In this document: one piece after another, positions 14,973 through 23,435 of the stretch | How positions within the stretch are numbered: the first letter of the stretch is position 1 | How the letters are laid out: the number at the start of each line of letters is the position of its first letter | Assembly: GCF_030053595.1 (NCBI RefSeq) | Contig: NZ_JASGBQ010000001.1 | Location: forward strand, 226,392 to 290,391 | Reading direction: 5' to 3' | DNA length: 64,000 nt | Source: Fusibacillus kribbianus | Lineage (GTDB): Bacteria > Bacillota > Clostridia > Lachnospirales > Lachnospiraceae | Translations under genes and position numbers: made by a program | Notes under the pieces: model-generated | Seen by the model: only the letters and a program-made list of their open reading frames with translations | Told to the model about the DNA's origin: nothing | Databases searched by the model: none

Positions 14973-17222
14973 TCAGAGAGAACCTCTGAGATATTCCGCC
15001 GTAATGGTATCCGCCCGCTGGATCATCTCTTCCGGTGTTCCTGTAAAGACCACTTCGCCGCCCGCCGTGCCGCCGTCGGGACCGATGTCAATGATATAAT
15101 CTGCCTGTTTCATCACATCCAGATTATGCTCGATCACGATCACTGTGTTTCCCCGTTCCACCAAACTGTCCAAAAGCTCCATGATCTTCTTTACATCAGA
15201 AGCATGAAGGCCGGTGGTTGGCTCATCCAGCACGTAAATATTCCCCTTCTTGTCCAGATATTTGGCCAGCTTGACTCTCTGACGCTCTCCGCCGGAAAGA
15301 GTGGACAGCGGCTGTCCAAGGGAGAGATAGGACAGTCCCACTTCGATCATGGCTTCCAGAGCTTTCCGGATCTTTTTATTATCCTTGAAAAATTCACAGG
15401 CCTCCTCGGCGGACATCGCCAGAATATCAACGATATTCCTGCCGCGCAGCTCATAGGAGAGGGCTTCACTGCTGTACCGCCTGCCCTCACAGGCTTCGCA
15501 GACCGTCGTCACCGGATCCATAAATACCAGCTCCGTGACGATCTGGCCTCTGCCGCCGCAGACCGGACAGGCACCCTTGCTGTTGAAGGAAAAAAGAGAG
15601 GCCGGAACATGATTCTCCGCAGCCATCACTTTCCGGATCTCGTCAAAAAAGCCGAGGAAGGTGGCCGGTGTGGAACGCCCGGTTGCTGTCACCGGAGACT
15701 GATCCACCAATACCACCCGGTCGGCATACTGCTTTGCAAATACATCCCGGATGAGAGAGCTTTTTCCGGAGCCTGCCACACCGGTGACTACCGTGAGGAT
15801 CCCCAGCGGAATATCCACCGATATATGCTTCAGGTTATGGACATCCGCATTTTCTACAGCCAGAAGCTGCTTCGGCTTTCTGGGAACAGCCTTAAGAGGT
15901 ACCTGCTCCTGCATGGCGTTTCCCGTGCGGGTTCCGGAAAGGAGTAACTCCTCATAGGTTCCCTGAAACAGGATCTCACCGCCGTTTTTACCCGCCAAAG
16001 GCCCCACATCAATGACCTCGTCTGCAATGGAGATCACATCCCTGTCATGTTCCACCACCAGCACTGTGTTACCTCTGTCCCTCAGACTCTGAAGAAGCCG
16101 CGTCATGCGATGCACATCCCGCGGATGCATTCCTGTACTGGGCTCATCAAAAATGTAAGTAAGTCCGGTGAGCGCACTCCCCATGTAACGCACCAGCTTC
16201 AAACGCTGAGCCTCCCCGCCGGAAAGAGTAGATGATTCCCGATTCATGGAAAGATAAGGAAGACCGATTTCGATCATGCGGGTAAGGGAGGCAGTCAGCG
16301 TCTCTACGATCGTTTTCGCCCTGGGATCGTCAATGGTATTCAGCACCTTCAAAAGCTCAGTAAATTCCATGGCGCACATCTCATCGATGCTGTACCCGGC
16401 TACCCGGCAGGAAAGAGCAGCTTCATTGAGCCTTCTGCCTCTGCAGACAGGACAGGGCTTCTCCTCCACCAGGTACATCAGCCGCTTCACAGACGCCTCC
16501 TTAAGCGTTGACGTATCCCGGTTGATCAGCATCCGGTGAAGATAATGGGAAACTCCGTCCATCTTTTTTGACAGGCGTTTACCATTCGGCGTATCGGCGC
16601 CATAGAGCAGGCGGTTACGCTCCTTTTCCGTAAAATCCTTCCATTTTTTGTCCAGTGGAAAAAGGCCCGATTCTGCATACTGTTTCCAGTACCAGTTGCC
16701 CACATGAAAGGCCGGCAGGTCCGCCATTCCCTCGTTCCAGGTCTTTTCCGGATCGATACGCCCCTCAATATCCACGGTCATTACCTTCCCGATCCCGGAG
16801 CATTCCGGGCACATACCGTTGGGATCATTAAAGGAAAAGTATGAGGCTGTTCCGACATAAGGCGTCCCGATCCTGGAATAAAGGAGCCGCAGAGCTGCAT
16901 ACATGTCGCTGATGGTCCCCACTGTAGAACGGGCATTTCCGCCCAGCCGCGACTGATCCACAATGACCGATGCAGACAGATTGTCGATCCGCTCTGCCTT
17001 CGGCTTCTGATATTTGGGCAGCCGTCCCCGTATAAAGGCCGTGTAGGTCTCATTCATCTGCCTCTGGCTTTCCGCCGCGATGGTATCGAAGACAATGCTG
17101 GATTTTCCGGAGCCGGAAACACCGGTAAAAACCACGATTTTTCCTTTTGGAATATCCAGAGAAACGTTTTTCAGATTGTTCTGGTTCAGACCCCGAAGAA
17201 TCATAACATCTTTTGCAGGCAT
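14973..17222 (-). CDS. UvrA-like ABC ATPase (UvrA2 / drug-resistance type)
   Basis: This 749-residue protein has two ABC ATPase modules: Walker A GVSGSGKSS near residue 34 and GVAGSGKSS in the second half, with signatures LSGGEAQRLK and LSGGERQRVK. Zinc-finger Cys pairs are CPECSGIGK, CPVCRGRR, CPVCGGRGQ and CEACEGRR. Canonical UvrA has about 940 residues; this shorter form lacks the UvrB-binding part, as in UvrA2 proteins linked to resistance to DNA-binding drugs rather than general repair. ATG at 17222 has AAAGGAG. The leader contains a TTTTCTGCC/GGCAGAAAA hairpin (17283-17307) that may regulate expression. The 287-base gap to pbuX otherwise shows only a weak TATAAT and a GGAGTGTTGC/GCAGCACTCC stem. 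Confidence 0.92.
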   Translation of the reverse strand: MPAKDVMILRGLNQNNLKNVSLDIPKGKIVVFTGVSGSGKSSIVFDTIAAESQRQMNETYTAFIRGRLPKYQKPKAERIDNLSASVIVDQSRLGGNARSTVGTISDMYAALRLLYSRIGTPYVGTASYFSFNDPNGMCPECSGIGKVMTVDIEGRIDPEKTWNEGMADLPAFHVGNWYWKQYAESGLFPLDKKWKDFTEKERNRLLYGADTPNGKRLSKKMDGVSHYLHRMLINRDTSTLKEASVKRLMYLVEEKPCPVCRGRRLNEAALSCRVAGYSIDEMCAMEFTELLKVLNTIDDPRAKTIVETLTASLTRMIEIGLPYLSMNRESSTLSGGEAQRLKLVRYMGSALTGLTYIFDEPSTGMHPRDVHRMTRLLQSLRDRGNTVLVVEHDRDVISIADEVIDVGPLAGKNGGEILFQGTYEELLLSGTRTGNAMQEQVPLKAVPRKPKQLLAVENADVHNLKHISVDIPLGILTVVTGVAGSGKSSLIRDVFAKQYADRVVLVDQSPVTATGRSTPATFLGFFDEIRKVMAAENHVPASLFSFNSKGACPVCGGRGQIVTELVFMDPVTTVCEACEGRRYSSEALSYELRGRNIVDILAMSAEEACEFFKDNKKIRKALEAMIEVGLSYLSLGQPLSTLSGGERQRVKLAKYLDKKGNIYVLDEPTTGLHASDVKKIMELLDSLVERGNTVIVIEHNLDVMKQADYIIDIGPDGGTAGGEVVFTGTPEEMIQRADTITAEYLRGSL

Positions 17223-17509
17223 AGAAACTCCTTTCTTGTTCGTTTTCTTCTATGATACATTCTCTGCAGAATTTTTCCCGACTTTTTCTGCCCCATTCAG
17301 GCAGAAAAGCCCTTGCCGCATCATTATACCCAAAAGGACCGCCGGCAGATAGACAGAAAATTCATAGATATGTGTCAGTTTTATAGGCTGCCGCCGCAGT
17401 ACACAGTCAGTCCCGAAATGTCAAGGAGTGCTGCTCCTGACTCAAAATCATTCTGATTTCACGTCATTGTGCAACACTCCCAATATTTTTATAAACTGCC
17501 GAAGACCTG

Positions 17510-18832
17510 TCACTTCGTGCCTGCCGTCTCCATATTTTTCGGCAGCACAAGATTCAAAAGAACCGCCACCAGAAACACGACCGCCACACAATTCTCCGCG
17601 AAAATATTCCGGATCAGCTGGGGGAAAATATCGAAGATCTCCGGAACCTGGGTAAATCCGATCCCGGTGCTGAGAGAGAGGGCTGCTATGGTAATATTCC
17701 GCTGGGAATAGCCGCATTTGCTTATCATCTGCAGACCGCTTACCACAATGGTTCCGAACATCATTATGGTACAGCCTCCCAAAACCGCATCCGGAAGGGT
17801 CGCCAGAAGAGCTCCGAAGACGGGGAAGATCCCGGCCAGAATCATAATGACTGCTCCGGTCGCGATGGTAAAGCGGTTCACCACCTTAGTCATTGCCACA
17901 AGCCCCACATTCTGGCTGAAGGAGGTAATGGGCAGGCAGCCGAACACCGAGGACAGGGCGCTGATAAAGCCGTCGCATGCCAGCGAGCCGGAAATTTCCC
18001 GCTCTGTCGCATCCCGGTTCAGGCCGGAAGTGGCCAGCGCACACGTATCACCGATGGTTTCTGTTGCCGATACCAGAAAGATCAGCACCACCGACAGGAT
18101 CGCATTGGCATTGAATTCCGGCCTAAAGGGCATGAGAGAAGGAAACGCCACGATCGAGGTTCCCTCCAGACTGGAAAAGTCCACCATTCCCATACAGACT
18201 GCCACGAGATAACCGACGATCAGTCCAAACAGAACTGAGAGCTGTTTCCAGTAGGATTTGGCCAGAATGTTGAAAACAATACAGCAAAGCAGCGTGATCG
18301 TTCCCAGTATCCAGTTGGAAGCAGAGCCGAAATCGGCGCTTCCGCTCCCGCCGCCGAAGGAAGACGCCCCCACCGAAAGCAGCGAAAACCCGATGGCCGT
18401 CACAACGCTGGCCGATACAATGGGGGTAATCAGCCGGATCCAGTATCTGGCGAACAGACCGAGAAGGCCTTCGATGATACCACCCACCAGAACTGCGCCC
18501 ACAATGGCATTATAGCCATAAACAGGCCCGATATAACAGAACACGGAAACAAAGGTAAAGCTGATCCCCATGACAATGGGAAGGCCGGATCCGATTTTCC
18601 ACAGCGGAAAAAGCTGGATCAGCGTGCCGATTCCCGCTATGATCATGGCGCTCTGGATCAGCCTGGCGGTCTGTCCCGGATCCAGTCCGCTGGCGCCTGC
18701 GATAATAATGATCGGAGCGATGTTGGCTACAAACATTGCGAGAATATGCTGGAGGCCGAAGGGAACTGCCTTTCCCACAGGCACCCGCCCCTCCAGCCGG
18801 TAAATATTTTCAATAGCTTCCTGCTTTTTCAT
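17510..18832 (-). CDS. pbuX: Xanthine/uracil permease (NCS2 family)
   Basis: A 440-residue transporter with about 12-14 membrane spans. Signature segments are [20 protein letters not shown] at residues about 26-45, the conserved [14 protein letters not shown] and the [14 protein letters not shown] region, all typical of the nucleobase:cation symporter-2 family. Its start overlaps the xpt stop (ATGA), the standard xpt-pbuX salvage operon, so xanthine is the expected substrate. Purine import and immediate phosphoribosylation are thereby linked. The ends look intact. Confidence 0.93.
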   Translation of the reverse strand: MKKQEAIENIYRLEGRVPVGKAVPFGLQHILAMFVANIAPIIIIAGASGLDPGQTARLIQSAMIIAGIGTLIQLFPLWKIGSGLPIVMGISFTFVSVFCYIGPVYGYNAIVGAVLVGGIIEGLLGLFARYWIRLITPIVSASVVTAIGFSLLSVGASSFGGGSGSADFGSASNWILGTITLLCCIVFNILAKSYWKQLSVLFGLIVGYLVAVCMGMVDFSSLEGTSIVAFPSLMPFRPEFNANAILSVVLIFLVSATETIGDTCALATSGLNRDATEREISGSLACDGFISALSSVFGCLPITSFSQNVGLVAMTKVVNRFTIATGAVIMILAGIFPVFGALLATLPDAVLGGCTIMMFGTIVVSGLQMISKCGYSQRNITIAALSLSTGIGFTQVPEIFDIFPQLIRNIFAENCVAVVFLVAVLLNLVLPKNMETAGTK

Positions 18833-19440
18833 AAGATCTTTTCTCCTGCCTGGTTTTCATCCTGCTCCCGGAAGACGATCTCGCCGGTCTGTGCATCCAT
18901 ACTTTCCACAATAGCGAGAGATTCCAGGCGATAGCCGAGATTACGGATCACCCGTCCTCCCTGCTGGAAGCCCTTTTCTACGGCAATGCCGATTCCCTCC
19001 AGAGAAGCGCCCGCCTGCTGCACAATGGAGATCAGTCCCTGGAGCGCACAGCCGTTGGCCAGGAAATCATCAATAATCAGCACATGGTCCTCCGGTCCCA
19101 GAAATTTCTTTGAGACAATGACCTGGTTCCTGCATTTATGGGTGAAGGATTCCACTTCAGCCGTATACATTTCTCCCTCGATATTGATGCTCTTGGATTT
19201 TTTTGCAAAAACCACCGGCACATCAAAGTATTCCGAGGCCACAGCGGCGATCCCGATGCCGGAGGCCTCGATCGTCAGGATTTTATTGATCGGAGCGTCT
19301 GCGAACCGCCTTTTCCACTCCTGCCCCATCTGTTTAAAAAGCCGGATATCCATCTGGTGATTCAGGAAGCTGTCCACCTTCAGCACATTTCCTTCCTTAA
19401 CGATTCCATCCTCCCTGATCCGTTTTTCCAAAAAATTCAT
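18829..19440 (-). CDS. xpt: Xanthine phosphoribosyltransferase
   Basis: Converts xanthine and PRPP into XMP for purine salvage. At 203 residues it has the family length. [14 protein letters not shown] is the usual N-terminus, and the PRPP-binding loop is [14 protein letters not shown] (residues 119-132). ATG at 19440 is selected for GGGAGGGAG upstream and for family alignment; an ATG 12 codons earlier is possible but would extend the N-terminus abnormally. It is the first gene of the xpt-pbuX operon. The leader shows no purine riboswitch core. Confidence 0.94.
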   Translation of the reverse strand: MNFLEKRIREDGIVKEGNVLKVDSFLNHQMDIRLFKQMGQEWKRRFADAPINKILTIEASGIGIAAVASEYFDVPVVFAKKSKSINIEGEMYTAEVESFTHKCRNQVIVSKKFLGPEDHVLIIDDFLANGCALQGLISIVQQAGASLEGIGIAVEKGFQQGGRVIRNLGYRLESLAIVESMDAQTGEIVFREQDENQAGEKIL

Positions 19441-19634
19441 CGTTTCTCCCTCCCGGTGTTCTTTTTTATCGCTCATTTAAAACATCAATCACCAGAAGCT
19501 TATCATATTACCCTGCCTTTGGCAATCGCTGTATGACTAATTTCCCGTCATTTCCAGAATCAGCGTTCTGTCCCACAGTTTCAGTATTTTTCCGGTTCAG
19601 GTATCCATCATGTTTATTGCAAAATACCATTATT

Positions 19635-19693
19635 ACTAATCACATTAGTGCCTGATATTAGTACTTGATTTGAAAGGAAAAACCGTTTATAAT
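19635..19693 (+). promoter_or_regulatory. Promoter with ATTAGT operator repeats for the URO-D family gene
   Basis: Plus strand: TTGATT (19665-19670), 17-base spacer, TATAAT (19688-19693). Upstream lies the perfect inverted repeat ACTAAT-CAC-ATTAGT (19635-19649) and a third ATTAGT at 19657-19662. This is a likely activator or repressor site; the regulator is unknown. Confidence 0.7.
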
Positions 19694-19725
19694 AATAAAA
19701 AATACTAAAATAAGGGGTGGCACTT

Positions 19726-20757
19726 ATGGACAGAAAAGAACTGGTTTTAAAAACATTTCACAATGAGCCAACAGACAAGCTTCTGGTAGGCTTCTGGCAT
19801 CATTTCCTCGACGATGAGCTGGTAGACGGTTTACATAATCCGGAATATATCGCTCAGAACCTTGAGGGCGCAAAGAAATTCAAAGAAGAATTTGATCCTG
19901 ACTTTGTAAAGGTAATGACCGACGGATTATTCTTCATGCCTTTCAACTACGAAGATATGAACTGCGCTTCCGACCTCAGAAATCTGAAGGCTACAGACGA
20001 GATGGATCTGTACATGGAGAAGGCCGTAGAATTCGCAAAGGCAACCAGAGAGATCTACGGAAATGACATTTTAATGTTCTACAACGTATTCTCTCCCACC
20101 TTCCAGATCAACCACAGAATGAATCAGACCCATCCTGAGCTTACCATGGGCACCCTGGATGCTCCCATCGTAAAGCTGATCAAGGAAGATCCCGAGGCAA
20201 CTCAGATCGCCCTTGACCTGGTAGCTGATTATACTGAGAAACTGATCGATCTGATCGTCGGCGCAGGCATCATGGACGGCATCTACTTCAGCGTATCCTG
20301 CTTCAACCGTGGAATCACTCCCGAAGTATACAACAAGTATGTAGCGCCCGGCGAGAGAAGAATCATTGCAAAAGCAAACTCCTATGCAAAGGATAACCTG
20401 CTTCATATCTGCGGATGGAGAGGCAACCTGAACAATCTGTCCATCTACACAGATTATGACTGCAGCGTAATCAACTGGGCAGTTCATGCTGAGGAAGTTC
20501 CCGTTGCAGAGGGCAAGAAGCTGTTCCACGACAAGTGCGTAATCGGCGGCTTCGGCAACAACAACACCGACCTGATCTGCACCGGAACCAAGAAAGAGAT
20601 CCAGGATTACGTAGAGAAGATCGTAGATGAAGCCGGAACAACCGGTATCATCATCGGCGCTGACTGCACAACTCATCTGGATACTCCGGACGAGCATATC
20701 CACTGGGTATATGAGAAGGCTGCTGAGATCTCCGAAAGACTGTTAAAGAACAACTAA
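19726..20757 (+). CDS. Uroporphyrinogen decarboxylase (URO-D) family methyltransferase-like protein
   Basis: This 343-residue protein of the URO-D superfamily is closer to MtaA/CmuA-type corrinoid methyltransferases than to HemE. It starts MDRKELVLKTFHNEPTDKLL and has NLLHICGW (His227, Cys229, a likely zinc or cofactor site) and the IIIGADCTTH segment near the end. The ATG at 19726 has AAGGGG upstream; a GTG three codons before is less likely. Strong promoter, clean terminator and biased codons suggest high expression. Related proteins move methyl groups to or from corrinoid proteins, but no corrinoid protein or activator gene is adjacent, so substrate and pathway are unknown. It is one of few plus-strand genes here. 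Confidence 0.85.
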   Translation: MDRKELVLKTFHNEPTDKLLVGFWHHFLDDELVDGLHNPEYIAQNLEGAKKFKEEFDPDFVKVMTDGLFFMPFNYEDMNCASDLRNLKATDEMDLYMEKAVEFAKATREIYGNDILMFYNVFSPTFQINHRMNQTHPELTMGTLDAPIVKLIKEDPEATQIALDLVADYTEKLIDLIVGAGIMDGIYFSVSCFNRGITPEVYNKYVAPGERRIIAKANSYAKDNLLHICGWRGNLNNLSIYTDYDCSVINWAVHAEEVPVAEGKKLFHDKCVIGGFGNNNTDLICTGTKKEIQDYVEKIVDEAGTTGIIIGADCTTHLDTPDEHIHWVYEKAAEISERLLKNN

Positions 20758-20771
20758 TTGATTTACAAACG

Positions 20772-20798
20772 AAAAGGCTCTCCGAGGAGGGCCTTTTT
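20772..20798 (+). terminator. Terminator of the URO-D family gene
   Basis: AAAAGGCTCTCC and GGAGGGCCTTTTTT form a short stem around CGA, with a T-run on the plus strand, directly after the stop. Confidence 0.8.
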
Positions 20799-20861
20799 TA
20801 ATGCATCGGAGATGGGAATCGCTTCCCATCTCCTTCTTCTGTTTTCATGAAACCATTGCAT

Positions 20862-21038
20862 TCACTCCATCAGCTCATACTGGAGCATCTCATACTTCAG
20901 CCGGCTGCCCACAGCAATTCCTTCCGGCAGCAGTGCTCTTGCCACCAGCTTCAGATCATCGACCTCCATGTCTGTCCTTTTCAGATTTGCATAGTCTCCG
21001 TCAATACTCTCCACCACATAAAACCATGTTTCGAACAT
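20862..21038 (-). CDS. Small conserved protein, DUF3006-like
   Basis: ATG at 21038 follows GGGAGGAAG and gives 58 residues: MFETWFYVVESIDGDYANLK, then LVARALLPEGIAVGSRLKYE. The IDGDYA...LLPEG...G..L pattern is like DUF3006 proteins, which form a small beta barrel of unknown function. It is the last of two minus-strand genes before the URO-D terminator. No membrane segment or catalytic motif is visible. Confidence 0.65.
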   Translation of the reverse strand: MFETWFYVVESIDGDYANLKRTDMEVDDLKLVARALLPEGIAVGSRLKYEMLQYELME

Positions 21039-21130
21039 TCTTCTTCCTCCCGTCACGCAATTAAACTTCCGGCCAAAGACAGATGGCCTCCGACCGCCTG
21101 TTTCCGCGCCTTACAATATCCTCTCACCGC

Positions 21131-21775
21131 TTACAATATAAGTTTTTCCCCGCAGTCCGTAAAATACAGGCTCCCATGAAATTCCCCATTCTCATATAAC
21201 CGTATCACGATCTCCCGCATACGCCTGTCCAGTCTGTGGTAGACCAGCCTCCGCTCCCAGGGGAGTCCCTGGATATAATCCCGCTTGTCCTCGTCCAGGA
21301 CCTGAAGACTCTCTTCCAGACGCTCCGGCTCCCTTCTGCTTCGCAGCCCGAAATCGCAGGAAACATATGCCCGTTCATCCCCATGACCGGCACATCGTTC
21401 AGCCAGCACAGTGGCCAGACCCCTTGCATCCGGTTCCCGGAACTGCCTCACTCTCCAGCGGACTGTTTCCCTTTCTCCGCTCTCAAGAACGACCCGGCGA
21501 AAGCTGCTTCTGCCATATGCATCAATTTCCTTTACAAAATCCGCCTTTTCCTTCTGCCCTCCATTACCGGGCTCTTCCAGAAGCAAAACGCCGGTTTCAA
21601 CCAGATGCTCCCAGACCGTTTTTCGGATCCTCTCATAGGGGGTGGGAAATTCCAGCTTCTTTGAAATCTGCTTTACCGTATAGCCCAGATCCGCTAGATG
21701 ACGGATAGCTCCGCCGCTGGCCGCTTCAAACATAAAATTGGACAACGCATTTTTAAAGTATTCCTGCTCTCCCAT
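21131..21775 (-). CDS. Hypothetical protein with possible winged-helix N-terminus
   Basis: This 214-residue protein was not recognised. ATG at 21775 is chosen for AAGGAG 7 bases upstream. Residues about 18-60 (IRHLADLGYTVKQISKKLEF, then PTPYERIRKTVWEHLVETGV) resemble a helix-turn-helix or winged helix. The middle is rich in Arg and Glu. The C-terminus RRMREIVIRLYENGEFHGSL looks like a beta strand-rich cap. It has its own promoter (21796-21824) and precedes the DUF3006-like gene by about 90 bases. It could be a regulator, but there is no direct evidence. Confidence 0.7.
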   Translation of the reverse strand: MGEQEYFKNALSNFMFEAASGGAIRHLADLGYTVKQISKKLEFPTPYERIRKTVWEHLVETGVLLLEEPGNGGQKEKADFVKEIDAYGRSSFRRVVLESGERETVRWRVRQFREPDARGLATVLAERCAGHGDERAYVSCDFGLRSRREPERLEESLQVLDEDKRDYIQGLPWERRLVYHRLDRRMREIVIRLYENGEFHGSLYFTDCGEKLIL

Positions 21776-21795
21776 GACCACGCTCCTTTTTGTCC

Positions 21796-21824
21796 ATTAT
21801 ACTCTTCTCCGGACCAATAGCCAA
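21796..21824 (-). promoter_or_regulatory. Promoter of the hypothetical gene ending at 21131
   Basis: Minus strand: TTGGCT (21824-21819), 17-base spacer, TATAAT (21801-21796). Confidence 0.65.
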
Positions 21825-21839
21825 GAAAAAACAGGATTT

Positions 21840-23219
21840 TCAGCTTCGATAAACACCGTGGATCAAAAATACCGCAATCACAAAGGTCAGGATATCAGAA
21901 ACCGGCATGGAATAAAGAACGCCGTTCAATCCAAAAAACACAGGCAGCAGAAGGGCAAAACCCACACCGAATACCACCTCACGGATCATGGAAAGAGCTG
22001 TGGACTCCGCCGCCTTTCCCATGGCCTGCAGAAAAATAAAGCATGCCTTGTTCACACAGGCAAGGATCACCATGCATAAATAGGTACGAAATGCTTTTAC
22101 GGCAAACTCTGTATAATACACGCTTTCGTTGGCGGCGCCAAAGATGGCGATCAGCTGGCGGGGGAAGCATTCCGCCAGAATAAAAGCGATGACACCAACT
22201 GTCACTTCGGCGATCAGAAGCTTTGTAAACAGTTCCCGGACTCTGTCTTTTTTGCCTGCGCCCATATTAAAACCAACGATGGGAATACAGCCTGCTGCCA
22301 TTCCAACCACGATCGAAATGACGATCTGGAAAAATTTCATGACAATTCCTACCACTGCCATCGGAATCTGCGCAAATTCCTCCTGACCGAAAACCGCATC
22401 CATGGCTCCGTATTTCCGAAGCATGTTGTTGATCGCTGCCATGGCTGCAACCAGGCTGATCTGGGAGAGAAAACTGGTAATTCCCATGAGCAGAGTCCTG
22501 CCGCACACAAAGCGGGACAACCGGTAATCTTCTCTGGCAGGCTTTATGATCTTCATCCGTAACAGGTACCAGACTGCAAGGGCGGCTGTGACGACCTGAC
22601 CAAGCACTGTGGCCACCGCTGCTCCCATCATTCCCCATCGAAACACAAAAATAAACACCGGATCAAGGATGATATTGAGCACTGCTCCGGCCAGGGTGGA
22701 GATCATGGCAAATTTGGGATTTCCATCTGCACGGATAATGGGGTTCATGGCCTGACCGAACATATAGAAAGGGATTCCCAGAGAGATGTAGAAGAAATAC
22801 TCTTTGGAATGACGGAAGGTCTCCGAGTTTACAGTTCCACCAAACATGGCAATGATCTGTTCCGAGAAAATGAGATAAACCGCAGTCAGCACGATGCTGC
22901 CTGCGAGAATCATAACCACCGAATTCCCAACGCTCTTTTTTGCCATCTTCTGTTCTTTTTTTCCGAGGCTGATACTGACAAAGGCGCAGCATCCGTCACC
23001 GATCATAACCGCTATGGCCAGAGCAACGACGGTCAGAGGAAATACGACGGTGTTTGCCGCATTGCCGTAGGAGCCAAGGTAACTGGCATTGGCAATAAAA
23101 ATCTGGTCAACAATATTGTAAAGTGCACCGACCAGAAGAGAAATGATACAGGGAACGGCATATCGTTTCATCAGCGTTCCGATACGCTCCGTTCCCAGAA
23201 ATTGATTAGAATGTTCCAT
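21840..23219 (-). CDS. MATE-family transporter, MepA-like
   Basis: ATG at 23219 (MEHSNQFLGTERIGTLMKRY) has an AAGGAAGGG site; the longer frame adds an unlikely extra segment. The 459-residue protein has about twelve spans, the MepA-type N-terminal LLVGALYNIVDQIFI, and between the halves VGFNMGAGKKDRVR. Members export drugs or dyes using Na+ or H+. It stands alone on the minus strand, directly after the promoter of the hypothetical gene. Regulation is not apparent; no MarR gene is adjacent. Confidence 0.92.
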   Translation of the reverse strand: MEHSNQFLGTERIGTLMKRYAVPCIISLLVGALYNIVDQIFIANASYLGSYGNAANTVVFPLTVVALAIAVMIGDGCCAFVSISLGKKEQKMAKKSVGNSVVMILAGSIVLTAVYLIFSEQIIAMFGGTVNSETFRHSKEYFFYISLGIPFYMFGQAMNPIIRADGNPKFAMISTLAGAVLNIILDPVFIFVFRWGMMGAAVATVLGQVVTAALAVWYLLRMKIIKPAREDYRLSRFVCGRTLLMGITSFLSQISLVAAMAAINNMLRKYGAMDAVFGQEEFAQIPMAVVGIVMKFFQIVISIVVGMAAGCIPIVGFNMGAGKKDRVRELFTKLLIAEVTVGVIAFILAECFPRQLIAIFGAANESVYYTEFAVKAFRTYLCMVILACVNKACFIFLQAMGKAAESTALSMIREVVFGVGFALLLPVFFGLNGVLYSMPVSDILTFVIAVFLIHGVYRS

Positions 23220-23435
23220 TGGATTCACCCTTCCTTTCTTTAAGCAAAAAAATAAAACGAGCAGCACAGGCGCAACCGGAATTACGCACAAGTGCTACTC
23301 GTTGTAAAAGGATTATATCATACTTTTTTGGAAATTTGCAAAGGGCTTTTTTCACAAATTCAGATTTTTTCAGAGCTGCCGGTGTCTTTCGCCCCTGCTA
23401 CTGCGTCACATTCTCAAAATCAGAGGCAGAATTGT

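Noticed and set aside
17413-17482. GGAGTGTTGC/GCAGCACTCC stem after pbuX as a terminator
   Set aside because: Loop is about 50 bases and no T-run follows on the minus strand; recorded only in the intergenic description.
19441-19660. Possible purine riboswitch before xpt
   Set aside because: The minus strand was read for the conserved core loops; none is present.
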